Source: Bacteroidaceae bacterium (lineage in GTDB: Bacteria > Bacteroidota > Bacteroidia > Bacteroidales > Bacteroidaceae). Taken from it: a DNA stretch of 64,000 nucleotides. The notes beneath the pieces were generated by a model that worked only from the letters and a program-made list of their open reading frames with translations, did no database searches and was not told the DNA's origin. The stretch spans positions 1-64,000 of the forward strand of contig JAFYAT010000091.1 of NCBI GenBank assembly GCA_017540585.1, in the 5' to 3' direction. The position numbers were made by a program, and so were the translations under genes. Of this stretch, positions 17,173-25,247 are shown piece after piece. Numbering within the stretch: position 1 is the stretch's first letter; the number at the start of each line of letters is the position of its first letter.

Positions 17173-17247
17173 GCGTGCAATGATGAAACTTCATAAATTC
17201 ACCGTGATGGATTTCGCATTCATCGTGATGAACCAATAATACAAAAA

Positions 17248-17360
17248 ATCGTACCTCGTTCGATATGCAACATCGAATGAGGTACGATGTGTTATATCAA
17301 ACGAGGTATGATGTATCATATCGAACGAGCTATGATGTATAACATCAATCGAGGGCGATT
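17248..17360. repeat. 24-bp-period array, CGAGG family, copy 1
   Basis: Units with core TCRAWCGAGGTAYGAT recur every 24 bp at about 17272, 17296, 17320 and 17344. An upstream inverted copy at 17248-17264 makes a near-perfect 17-bp hairpin with the first unit. Related arrays sit at 31030-31096 and 62487-62583. It lies between the (alpha/alpha)6 hydrolase gene and the blaI-like gene. The flanking stretch at 17190-17237 carries two looser copies of TTCAYCGTGATG. Confidence 0.85.
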
Positions 17361-17473
17361 TCCCACATCTATTGGGGAATGGTTAATTTACGATTAAAGA
17401 ATGTTTCAAATCCACATACTACACATTGTTCCTTCCCTTGTATTTCGGATAATAAATGTTAAAAAGCGATGAT

Positions 17474-17507
17474 AATCGAAAGTTTTCGATATTGAAACTT
17501 TTCGATT
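17474..17507. promoter_or_regulatory. Operator-like dyad upstream of the BlaI-type repressor gene
   Basis: A 34-bp imperfect palindrome begins AATCGAAAG and ends CTTTTCGATT, with about 28 of 34 positions symmetric. It lies 46 bp upstream of the repressor start and overlaps the expected -33 region. A -7-like TTCCTTTG is at 17523-17530. BlaI/MecI repressors bind dyads of about 30 bp at their own promoters, so autoregulation is likely. Confidence 0.6.
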
Positions 17508-17552
17508 TACAAGTATTCTCCTTTCCTTTGCAGCAGTAAAAAAACAAAGAAC

Positions 17553-17936
17553 ATGAAAAGAAGAGACAACACATTGACTAAAGGAGAATACCAGATAATG
17601 ACAATTCTGTGGGACATCAACCGTGCAGCTTGTGGCAAAGACATACTCGAAAGATGCGAGGAACCAAAGCCTACATACACCACGATTGCAACATACCTCA
17701 AGATATTGTATGAGAAAGGGTTCGTAGATTACTTCAAGAAAGAAGGTGAAGGAAAGACACAATGGTATCAGGCAAAAGTCACACGACCAGAATACACGCG
17801 TCAGACGATGCAGAACGTGAAGAAGAACTTCTTTGACGGAAGCATAAAGAGTATGTTCAGCTACTTTGTCAAAGAGGAAAAACTCACGCAGGAGGACATA
17901 ATGGAACTGTTGGAATCATTAGAAGACGAAGAATAG
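17553..17936 (+). CDS. BlaI/MecI/CopY-family transcriptional repressor
   Basis: This is a 127-residue dimeric winged-helix repressor. LTKGEYQIMTILWDINRAA begins the winged helix, and PTYTTIATYLKILYEKGFVD contains the recognition helix (YTTIATYLKIL). The C-terminal helices serve dimerisation and are the usual cleavage region. It is the first gene of a two-gene unit with the M56 protease starting 2 bp after its stop. In characterised systems protease signalling inactivates the repressor. No beta-lactamase or penicillin-binding protein gene is adjacent, so the regulon is unknown. The palindrome at 17474-17507 is the likely operator. Confidence 0.92.
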   Translation: MKRRDNTLTKGEYQIMTILWDINRAACGKDILERCEEPKPTYTTIATYLKILYEKGFVDYFKKEGEGKTQWYQAKVTRPEYTRQTMQNVKKNFFDGSIKSMFSYFVKEEKLTQEDIMELLESLEDEE

Positions 17937-17938
17937 TT

Positions 17939-19792
17939 ATGGATGCAATATTCATTTATGCGTTGAAGTCCGCATTTGTTCTCATATTGCTGTACGTTCC
18001 CTACACCCTACTGCTCAGCAAAGAAGATTTCTTCCGCATGAACCGCATAGTTGTTTTGGGAATATTGATTCTGTCATTGGTACTTCCTCTGTGTAACGTA
18101 AAACCATTGTCAATAGATAACCAACCGATAGTGAGGCATACGCAGATGCGACTTATTGAAGTCGGCGTACCTGTTCACCGTCAAATGGAAACAGAAGATA
18201 TATGGACGGCAGAAGAACAAAGAGACGAAGTCAACACCGTCAGCAAAGAACAACCATTTGACTGGTGGAGAGTACTTTGCGTTGTCTATATAATAGGCAT
18301 GATGACGGTATTGCTTGTACGCATCGTTCAGTTTACTCGTATGGGTGTTGTCATACGCAAAGGTTGCCTATGGAAAACAAAAGAGAATGGAATAACAATC
18401 TTCTGTCATTCAGAAAAGGTTGCACCGTTCAGCTGGCTGAACAACATAGTCATCAACGCAGATGACTATGAGGAGATGGGACATGAAATAATCCTGCACG
18501 AGAATGGACACATCAGATGCCACCATTCACTTGACATCATTCTACTCACGTTGGTACAAATGATTCAATGGTGGAATCCGATATCCTATCTGTTGGGAAG
18601 AAGCCTGAGAGACCTACATGAGTATCAGGCAGACGACTACGTGTTACGTCAGGGAGTATCCATCAAGGGTTATGTCACGCTATTGATAAGAAAGGCACTT
18701 GACACATCGTCATACGTGCTTGCAAATAATTTCAATCACAGTTTAATAAAAAAACGAGTTGCTATGATGAAGAAAAACAAATCAAATCCATGGATGCGAG
18801 GCAAGGTTGCTTTCGTACTTCCAATGGTGGTTGTGGCACTAAGTGCATTTGCCACACCTGAGTTTGTCAAACCAATTGAAGACGTAGTCCAAACGGCTAA
18901 AGCTACATCCCAGGCATTACACTCTGACGAAGATGCGAGTCAGATTACACCTCGTGAAAATTACACACATGACAATGTCACAAACAAAGCCAATAGTGTA
19001 AGCGAGAAAGACAAGAACATTCCTCCACTTGTCAGATATACCAAGCGTGATAAGATTGGCAAACGATATGTAAGTACTTTTTCTATCTGCTTCCCTATTG
19101 GAACATGGGTTGAGCACAAAAATGGTGCTTCGTTTAAGGAAGAGGCAAATAACAGATATGGCTTTAGAGGCAGGGACACCATAAAGATAGACGGAGTAGC
19201 CATTGACAAGGAAAATATTCCATATATTCCTTCTACAGCAGCCAAGAAGATAGAGATTGACATGACAAGAAAGCCAGCAACAGTAAACATCATCACACAT
19301 GACGTTGTAATGCCGGACTCTATCAAGGACAACATTCCACGTGTCTATACCATTGGCATTAAAGGACACAACCGCATTGGTTTCCTGACTCAGAAAGTTA
19401 CCAAAGGCGAGTGGATTGACTTTTTCAACACATCATACGAGAAGGATAAATACGGCTACAGCATCCGTAACGAGTTTGAACATAGCAAGCGCAAGCCTGA
19501 CCTGAAGGTTTACATCTACGCAAGCAACGAAGCTACTCAAAGAGAGATAGACCATATCGTCAGCATCATGAAGGAACTTGGCATCTCCAACTACGAGATA
19601 AGCAAGGACATTCCTATCAAGCATTGGACTGATGCCGAATGTCGTTCATGGGCAAGACATCAGAGGGAAATACACCCTGAGTATGACTCAAACTATCTGT
19701 TTGATGTCCTTCACAAAGAAGAAAAAGCATTGGACATACTTGACTTTCAAGACCAATGGCACATCATCAAAGAAGTGTATGGCGTGAAATAG
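17939..19792 (+). CDS. BlaR1/MecR1-like M56 membrane metallopeptidase (antirepressor)
   Basis: This sensor-protease is expected to sit in the inner membrane and inactivate the upstream repressor. Membrane segments are visible near residues 5-25, 38-52 and 109-130, and a fourth near 280-300. The zinc motif HENGHIRCHHS places His187, Glu188 and His191 on the cytoplasmic side, with a further Glu in LHEYQADDYVL. The long C-terminal region (about residues 310-617) is periplasmic by topology. It lacks the penicillin-binding sensor motifs (SxxK, SxN, KTG) that I would expect of BlaR1, so the signal may not be a beta-lactam. It ends at two strong hairpins. Confidence 0.85.
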   Translation: MDAIFIYALKSAFVLILLYVPYTLLLSKEDFFRMNRIVVLGILILSLVLPLCNVKPLSIDNQPIVRHTQMRLIEVGVPVHRQMETEDIWTAEEQRDEVNTVSKEQPFDWWRVLCVVYIIGMMTVLLVRIVQFTRMGVVIRKGCLWKTKENGITIFCHSEKVAPFSWLNNIVINADDYEEMGHEIILHENGHIRCHHSLDIILLTLVQMIQWWNPISYLLGRSLRDLHEYQADDYVLRQGVSIKGYVTLLIRKALDTSSYVLANNFNHSLIKKRVAMMKKNKSNPWMRGKVAFVLPMVVVALSAFATPEFVKPIEDVVQTAKATSQALHSDEDASQITPRENYTHDNVTNKANSVSEKDKNIPPLVRYTKRDKIGKRYVSTFSICFPIGTWVEHKNGASFKEEANNRYGFRGRDTIKIDGVAIDKENIPYIPSTAAKKIEIDMTRKPATVNIITHDVVMPDSIKDNIPRVYTIGIKGHNRIGFLTQKVTKGEWIDFFNTSYEKDKYGYSIRNEFEHSKRKPDLKVYIYASNEATQREIDHIVSIMKELGISNYEISKDIPIKHWTDAECRSWARHQREIHPEYDSNYLFDVLHKEEKALDILDFQDQWHIIKEVYGVK

Positions 19793-19865
19793 AGCTGAAA
19801 ACTCTTTCTCAACATAGATTTATTTAGTTGTGGTATTAAGATAGATTGGTTAATACAATCCTTAA

Positions 19866-19900
19866 TTTCCTCGTATTGTCGCGATGACAATACGGGGAAA
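19866..19900. terminator. 15-bp hairpin after the M56 protease gene
   Basis: TTTCCTCGTATTGTC pairs with GACAATACGGGGAAA around a 5-nt loop. It lacks a T-run and may work with the terminator at 19926. Confidence 0.5.
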
Positions 19901-19925
19901 GGCTTCATCATAGAAACAATATAAT

Positions 19926-19961
19926 AAGAGGGTGTGTCGCTTGCTCTTGACACACCCTCTT
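19926..19961. terminator. Bidirectional terminator between M56 and GH31 genes
   Basis: AAGAGGGTGTGTC pairs perfectly with GACACACCCTCTT around a 10-nt loop, followed by CATTTTG. It serves two converging transcripts. Confidence 0.8.
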
Positions 19962-20040
19962 CATTTTGTGCTTGTTGTTATCCTAACTAATATATCGTGT
20001 AACCAACTCTTTTTACCCTTAAAAACGTGATCAAATGCGA

Positions 20041-22410
20041 TTATTTAACTATTGTATTTTTGCCACTATATGTTATTGTCTTTGTTGCTCCACCGATAAT
20101 CTTCACGTTGAATGTGCGTGAGGCAAGCATTCCTGGGAATGAGCCTTGACGCTTACCGATGGTGAGTGTCTTAGCCTTGTCGTTCCAAGTGAGACGGATG
20201 GTAGAGTACATTCCCTTCTCGTAGTTGTAGTTGTCGCCCTCGTCCTCGTAGAGCGTGAACTCTGCATTGGCACCAGGATAAACAACGATATCTATATTGT
20301 CATATTTATTCTCGTTGGCATACTGTACATCTGGTCCGAGCGGAAGGATACTACCTGCCTTGATGAAGAGAGGTGAGTGACCGAGCGGAATGGTTGTCAT
20401 GAGTTTCTGTCCACCATCATGCTTGGTGCCTGTCCAGTAGTCGTACCATGAAGTACCAGCTGGGAGATAAACCTCATACTGCTTGTTGTCCTTCCAGTTC
20501 ACGTTAGGATAGCCAATGTTTGCCTCGTTGCTCTCACTCTTGTTCCATCCGCTGAGCTCGTCAGTCTTCACAATCTTCTCCTTTGTGTAAAGAGGATTAA
20601 GGACTGGACACACAAGTACATTACGACCGAACATGTACTCATGATTGTTATTCCATGTATTCTTGTCATTCTTGAAGTCCATGAAGAGAGCACGCATGAA
20701 CGAGTCGTCGTTCTTGCTCACCTGCCATGAGGTACTATATATATAAGGAAGGAAACGATAGCGAAGCTTGACAGCATCAACGAGTGCGTCATATACAGGT
20801 TCACCCTTCTTGCCGAAGTAATAGAGTTCGCGATATACGTCTGTGCCGTGGCTACGCATCATTGTGGAGAACGCTCCGAACTGCATCCAGCGTACATAGA
20901 GTTCTTGATACTGTGGATTGCGGGTACCTGAGTTATGTCCCTGTGTGTTGTATGAGCCGGCAAAGAATCCACCTATGTCTGTGTTTACATTAGGATTGGC
21001 AGTAAGTGTGTAATTGAGACAGATAGGAATCTGCTTGCGGAAACTGTCCCATGATGAGCCGATATCGCCACTCCATGTGTTTGCACCTGTGCGCTGCTGC
21101 CCAGCAAAGTAACTACGAGTGAGAATGAACACACGCTTTGATGAATCGACAGCACGCTGATGGTCATACACACCACCAACAGCCTTCAACGGGAAGATGT
21201 TGCGCACACTACGATAGCTACCCATTGTAGTCTTCTCGTCAAGGTCAGAGTCCTTGTATGACATGTGGTCAGGGTCTGTAGAGTCCATCCACCATGCATC
21301 TATACCCATCTTGTGAAGACGTGAAAGGTTCTTCCAATATATGTCAAGAGCCTCCTTGCTATACACGTCATAACAACGCACACCACTTGGGTAGTCCATG
21401 CGTGGAGGCCAGAAGCCAAGACCGCTCTCAGGCCATGTCTTGAAACTGAAAAGAAGATTCTTCTGCTTGAGTTCCTTGAAAGCCTTAGTCTCAGGACCGA
21501 ATGATGACCAGATGGAGATGCTCATGTGGGCATTGAGACGATGTACTTCGTCAATCATCTGCTGTGCCTGACCAAAGTCCTCATTGAGGAACTCCATAGC
21601 GTTCCATGTATAGTTGCTTGCCCAGTACTGCCAGTCCTGAATGATGCCGTCGAAAGGTATCTTCAGGTCACGATACTTGTGAACCACCTCAAGAAGCTCG
21701 CGCTGGCTCTTGTAACGCTCACGGCTCTGGTGGAATCCGTATGTCCATAATGCCTGCATAGGTACCTTACCAGAAAGGTGACGCATCTGTGCAATCACTC
21801 CATCGGCATTACCGCCATACATGAAGTAATAGTCGATGACCTTGCCCACCTGACTCTCCAGTTCGAGTGTGGCATTATCATCTATCTGTGTTGGCGAATA
21901 GTTGTCCCAGAATATACCATAGCCCTTGATGCTCTGGAAAACGTTGCCATAGTCTTCAAGGTTGCTCTGCATCATGAGTCTGTGCTCACCTCTCTGCGAC
22001 ATCTTTCCGTTCTGGATAAGTCCAAGACCATATATATGTTCGTCCTTGTCGATGGCGAAGCCTTGCTTCACCTTATATGCACCCTTATCCACGCCAGAAG
22101 TGATAGGCGTGAACTTGCTCTCGCCTTCCTTGAGGAGTACGTTGCCCTTGTTGTCGGCGAAAGTAACCTTTCCGTTATCTACTGTCACGGTAAGAGCCGA
22201 AGACTTGTACACAGTCTTTGTGCCATTCTGAGTCTTGCTCACCTTTACTTTTTGTGGGACGGCAGTCACCACTTCCGACTTCTTGTCAACCGTCTGACCG
22301 TTATCCTTCACGATACGGACGATGCTTGGAGTGAAGAACTCGACCTTCTGAGCCCAACTCGCATTTGCCACGAGAGAAAGCAAGGAAATCAATATTAAGT
22401 TTCTTTTCAT
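20041..22410 (-). CDS. Secreted GH31 alpha-glycosidase (alpha-glucosidase/alpha-xylosidase type)
   Basis: This retaining exo-alpha-hydrolase has a signal peptide (residues 1-20, ending SWA). The N-terminal beta-sandwich (about 25-210) precedes the GH31 TIM barrel. The nucleophile is Asp376 in WWMDSTDPDH and the acid/base is Asp449 in WSGDIGSSWDSF. Substrate-loop motifs QDWQYW (258-263) and GGFFAG are present, and a C-terminal sandwich with a DUF5110-like end (LYEDEGDNYNYEKG) completes a 789-residue enzyme. The WWMDSTDP form of the nucleophile motif is common in Bacteroidetes GH31 enzymes. Substrate cannot be read from sequence. A promoter about 210 bp upstream leaves a long leader containing 8-bp repeats. 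Confidence 0.9.
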   Translation of the reverse strand: MKRNLILISLLSLVANASWAQKVEFFTPSIVRIVKDNGQTVDKKSEVVTAVPQKVKVSKTQNGTKTVYKSSALTVTVDNGKVTFADNKGNVLLKEGESKFTPITSGVDKGAYKVKQGFAIDKDEHIYGLGLIQNGKMSQRGEHRLMMQSNLEDYGNVFQSIKGYGIFWDNYSPTQIDDNATLELESQVGKVIDYYFMYGGNADGVIAQMRHLSGKVPMQALWTYGFHQSRERYKSQRELLEVVHKYRDLKIPFDGIIQDWQYWASNYTWNAMEFLNEDFGQAQQMIDEVHRLNAHMSISIWSSFGPETKAFKELKQKNLLFSFKTWPESGLGFWPPRMDYPSGVRCYDVYSKEALDIYWKNLSRLHKMGIDAWWMDSTDPDHMSYKDSDLDEKTTMGSYRSVRNIFPLKAVGGVYDHQRAVDSSKRVFILTRSYFAGQQRTGANTWSGDIGSSWDSFRKQIPICLNYTLTANPNVNTDIGGFFAGSYNTQGHNSGTRNPQYQELYVRWMQFGAFSTMMRSHGTDVYRELYYFGKKGEPVYDALVDAVKLRYRFLPYIYSTSWQVSKNDDSFMRALFMDFKNDKNTWNNNHEYMFGRNVLVCPVLNPLYTKEKIVKTDELSGWNKSESNEANIGYPNVNWKDNKQYEVYLPAGTSWYDYWTGTKHDGGQKLMTTIPLGHSPLFIKAGSILPLGPDVQYANENKYDNIDIVVYPGANAEFTLYEDEGDNYNYEKGMYSTIRLTWNDKAKTLTIGKRQGSFPGMLASRTFNVKIIGGATKTITYSGKNTIVK

Positions 22411-22428
22411 ATTTAGTATAAGTTAATA

Positions 22429-22610
22429 AGTTTGTAGGTTTGTGAGTTTTTGAGTTTGTAAGTTTTAAAGTTTTTTAGTTTTTGCGAACGTAAGTTTTTA
22501 GTTGTCGCAAAGCGTACTTGTGATTATTTGTGAGAACTAAAAGATTCACAATTCACATTCGCAAGAACTCATAAACTTAAAAACTCAAAAACTTAAGAAC
22601 TTAATGAATT
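22429..22610. repeat. 8-bp array with facing inverted arms, copy 1 (GH31 leader)
   Basis: The left arm is a run of 8-bp units of the form TTTKTRAG (about seven units). The right arm at 22561-22605 carries the complementary units (CTYAAAAA) in the same period. The whole lies between the GH31 promoter and its start codon and can fold into a long hairpin in the leader. Confidence 0.8.
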
Positions 22611-22616
22611 CGCTTG

Positions 22617-22644
22617 CAAATATATCGTGTTTTTCGGTTACAAA
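22617..22644 (-). promoter_or_regulatory. Probable promoter of the GH31 gene
   Basis: Minus-strand TATATTTG (22617-22624) with TTTG (22641-22644) 16 bp further upstream. The spacer is slightly short. Confidence 0.5.
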
Positions 22645-22837
22645 TAGGCTAAAAATGTTGATTATCGATGATACAAATGTTGAAATATGGGTGTTTTTCA
22701 ACAAATAACGCATTTTAACGTCCGTTTAGGATCGAAAAACACACAGCGTTGACTTGATACTACCCCACCCTGTATTTGCTATCAACAATTGATGATACGG
22801 AGGCATGTTAATTTATTTGCAGTACACAAAAAAATAA

Positions 22838-22909
22838 GATGTGCCAAATTGAAGTGAACTCACGAAGTATTATGTATAACTTCTTAGAGACATTTCAATT
22901 TGACACATC
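22838..22909 (-). terminator. Long terminator hairpin after the FKBP gene
   Basis: GATGTGCCAAATTGAAGTG pairs with CATTTCAATTTGACACATC (two mismatches), with a small inner GAAGT/ACTTC helix. On the minus strand it is followed by TTATTTTTTTG, as expected for termination of the gene ending at 23010. Confidence 0.75.
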
Positions 22910-22950
22910 CAATGTTTGTTCACGGGAGGAGATACCTACCAATTTTTTTC

Positions 22951-23005
22951 TACGCGATGAAAATATTTTTTCTACGCGATGAAATTATTTTTTCTACGCG
23001 TAATA
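22951..23005. repeat. 22-bp-period array of TTTTCTACGCGATGAAA
   Basis: Two full units and one partial unit with core CTACGCG lie exactly 22 bp apart directly behind the FKBP stop codon. The core is palindromic around CGCG. Confidence 0.85.
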
Positions 23006-23009
23006 ATGC

Positions 23010-24029
23010 TTATTTCACGATTTCGAGAAGTTCAACTGTGAAGATAAGAGCAGAGAATGGCTTGATGTTGCTGCCTGCACCATTCTCACCATATCCAAGC
23101 TGGTAAGGGATGTAGAGTTCCCACTTAGCTCCTACTGGCATCAAGGTGAGGGCTTCTGTCCATCCTTTGATTACCTGTGATGGAGAGAAAGTGTTTGGCT
23201 CGCCACGCTTGTATGAACTATCAAATACTGTTCCGTCGATAAGACGTCCCTCATAGTTTACCTTTACCTTGTCACTACGGCTTGCACGCTTACCAGCCTC
23301 ATCACCCTTTACGAGTACCTTGTACTGAAGTCCGCTTGGGAGAGTTATGACACCTTCCTTTGACTTATTCTCTGCAAGGAACTTCTCACCTGCACGCTTA
23401 AGTTCACCATACTTCTGCTCATTGAGCATAGCCTTACGCTTTTCCATAATCTCATTGAGCTGACGACCTGCCTCTTCTGGCTTGAGGTCAGAACCCTCGA
23501 AGAGTGACTCAAGCATGGCAGAAGCCATAATCTTGCGGTCGATAGACTTACCTTCTTCACCATCGAAGTAGTCGTTAGAGAAACGTGTTACCATCTGGCA
23601 CAACTGGTTGGCTATGTCCCAACCTGCGTTGTAAGCGTGAGTCTTCTGGTCTGTATCGTCTGAGTTTACACGGTTGAGAACTGCCTCTGTGAATGTGCTG
23701 AGGTATGTTGTATCAACCTTGAGATTATTGACGATATGTCTCTTGAGACCATTTGATGTTGCAACACCATAGATGTATGCAACAGAGTCCTCTGGTGTGA
23801 TGAGGTCAGGAATTGTGACAGAAACAACCTTGCCATTCTTCTGTGTCTCGATGAACTCCTTGAGTTCCTGTGCCTGCTTTGCTTTGAACTCTTTAAGTTC
23901 CTGTGTTTGCTTTGCCTTGGCAGCCTTTGCTGCTGCCTTAGCAGCTGCTATGCTATCCTTTGCAGAAACCTGAGCGTTGGCTACTGCTGATGAAAGAGCA
24001 ATAAGAGTGAGTATAAATGCTTTTTTCAT
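23010..24029 (-). CDS. Exported FKBP-type peptidyl-prolyl cis-trans isomerase, Mip/FklB-like
   Basis: This folding catalyst acts on Xaa-Pro bonds in the cell envelope. A signal peptide (residues 1-19, ending ANAQ) is followed by an Ala/Lys/Gln-rich helical stretch (about 25-65) with a repeated QELKEFKAK phrase. Next is an N-terminal dimerisation domain of the FKBP_N type. The FKBP domain (about 235-339) contains VKVNYEGRLIDGTVFDSS and YGENGAGSNIKPFSALIF. It is one of three FKBPs here; the next upstream gene is a paralogue and a hairpin separates the two. At 339 residues it is longer than typical Mip (about 230) because of the helical stretch. Confidence 0.9.
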   Translation of the reverse strand: MKKAFILTLIALSSAVANAQVSAKDSIAAAKAAAKAAKAKQTQELKEFKAKQAQELKEFIETQKNGKVVSVTIPDLITPEDSVAYIYGVATSNGLKRHIVNNLKVDTTYLSTFTEAVLNRVNSDDTDQKTHAYNAGWDIANQLCQMVTRFSNDYFDGEEGKSIDRKIMASAMLESLFEGSDLKPEEAGRQLNEIMEKRKAMLNEQKYGELKRAGEKFLAENKSKEGVITLPSGLQYKVLVKGDEAGKRASRSDKVKVNYEGRLIDGTVFDSSYKRGEPNTFSPSQVIKGWTEALTLMPVGAKWELYIPYQLGYGENGAGSNIKPFSALIFTVELLEIVK

Positions 24030-24047
24030 TTGTCTTTATTTTAGTCA

Positions 24048-24086
24048 AATTGCCATTCGGCTAAACTTGTTATCCGAATGGCAATT
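24048..24086. terminator. 13-bp hairpin between two FKBP genes
   Basis: AATTGCCATTCGG pairs perfectly with CCGAATGGCAATT around a 13-nt loop, 26 bp past the stop of the lipoprotein FKBP. The T-run is weak, so partial termination or mRNA stabilisation is possible. Confidence 0.6.
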
Positions 24087-24112
24087 GTGAATTATGCGTT
24101 AATAAGCGAGTC

Positions 24113-25000
24113 TTACTTTAAAACTTCAATAGTGAAGATGAGAGTAGAGAATGGCTTAATCTGTCCCATGTTGTTTGAACCGTAAGCAAGTTCCTGTGGA
24201 ATTGTTACTTCCCACTTTGAGCCAGCTGGCATCAACTTGAGAACCTCAGCCCAACCCTTGATTACGCGTGGAGTCTTGAGGTCAACCTCAAATGGCTCGT
24301 TATCACGGTTTGATGTAGAGTCGAATACTGTTCCGTCGATGAGCTTACCCTCATAGAGTACCTTAACCTTACTTGTGTCTGATGGAAGAGCACCTGTACC
24401 CTCTGTGAGTACCTTGTACTGCAACTCAGCAACGCCGCCATCATCAGTCTTTACAGAAACTGTCTTAACACCTTCCTTCTTTTTATTCTCTGCGAGATAC
24501 TTGATACCAGCAGCCTTGTTGTCACCATACTTCTTCTCAAGGTTTGCAGCCTGGATTGGCTCAATCATAGACTTGAACTGGTTCATTGCCTCTTCTGCAG
24601 TAATAGTTGCTGTTCCCTTGAGACCGTCGATGAAACCTGCAAGGAGATTATTTACGTTTACTGTCTGAGTAGAGTCGCCATCATAAATCTCGTTAGAGAG
24701 ACCCTTAGCCATCTGCTGAATCTGCTTTCCAACCTCGAGACCCTTCATGTATGCTTCCTTCTTAGGGTCAGCCTCGTTGATTGCGCCTTCCTTCATACCC
24801 TTGATGAACTCATCAAGATAAGTTGAATCTACGCCAAGCTGCATAGACATATACTGCTTAAGACCCTGTGACTGTGCAACACCGAGATCGTAAGTAAGAG
24901 AATCAACACCTTCTTTAAGGTCAGCCTTACCACTGTTTGAGCAGGCTGTGAATGACATGGCAGCAGATACTACGGCTGCCATCAAAACGATTTTTTTCAT
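24113..25000 (-). CDS. FKBP-type peptidyl-prolyl isomerase, lipoprotein
   Basis: This is a membrane-anchored folding catalyst. I place the start at the ATG at 25000 (MKKIVLMAAV), because it gives a lipoprotein signal with Cys in FTACSNSG; the frame runs 13 codons further upstream without features. An FKBP_N-type helical domain (about 40-165) includes SLTYDLGVAQSQGLKQYM. The FKBP domain (about 195-295) includes KVLYEGKLIDGTVFDST and AYGSNNMGQIKPFSTLIF. The sequence is parallel to the downstream FKBP gene, suggesting tandem duplication. The leader of roughly 190 nt carries an 8-bp repeat array. Confidence 0.9.
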   Translation of the reverse strand: MKKIVLMAAVVSAAMSFTACSNSGKADLKEGVDSLTYDLGVAQSQGLKQYMSMQLGVDSTYLDEFIKGMKEGAINEADPKKEAYMKGLEVGKQIQQMAKGLSNEIYDGDSTQTVNVNNLLAGFIDGLKGTATITAEEAMNQFKSMIEPIQAANLEKKYGDNKAAGIKYLAENKKKEGVKTVSVKTDDGGVAELQYKVLTEGTGALPSDTSKVKVLYEGKLIDGTVFDSTSNRDNEPFEVDLKTPRVIKGWAEVLKLMPAGSKWEVTIPQELAYGSNNMGQIKPFSTLIFTIEVLK

Positions 25001-25033
25001 TTCTTGGTTTATTATGTTAGTTTTAGTTTTAGT

Positions 25034-25118
25034 TCGCAAGTATTTAAGTTTGTGAGTCTTTAAGTTTTTAGGTTTATGAGTTCGTAAGTTTTTGAGTTAT
25101 TGAGTTTGTAAATTGGTA
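25034..25118. repeat. 8-bp array, copy 2 (leader of the FKBP lipoprotein gene)
   Basis: About ten consecutive 8-bp units of the form RAGTTTKT occur, for example AAGTTTGT, GAGTCTTT and AAGTTTTT. Unlike the other three arrays no facing inverted arm is clear. Confidence 0.8.
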
Positions 25119-25196
25119 TGTTATTACGCTCTCAAGCACAATGTTGCATGGTCTTTGGACACATGACAAGAAAAACTTATGGTCACAAATTCGGCA

Positions 25197-25204
25197 CAAA
25201 GTTA
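25197..25204 (-). promoter_or_regulatory. -7 box of the FKBP lipoprotein gene
   Basis: Minus-strand TAACTTTG, with no clear TTTG upstream. It lies between dprA and the repeat array. Confidence 0.5.
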
Positions 25205-25247
25205 ATCATAATATTTAATTGGTAAGGATTTAGAATGCTAAAAAATG

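Noticed and set aside
17553..19792. A beta-lactam resistance operon
   Set aside because: No beta-lactamase or PBP2a-like gene lies nearby and the sensor domain lacks penicillin-binding motifs.
21778..22398. A 206-codon plus-strand frame opposite GH31
   Set aside because: It lies wholly antisense to the GH31 gene, which has strong family motifs; the product has no recognisable features.
7358..22410. A polysaccharide utilization locus
   Set aside because: No SusC/SusD pair, no adjacent sensor, and genes on both strands with separate promoters and terminators.
24113..25039. Longer start for the FKBP lipoprotein
   Set aside because: The extra 13 residues would bury the lipoprotein signal sequence inside the chain.
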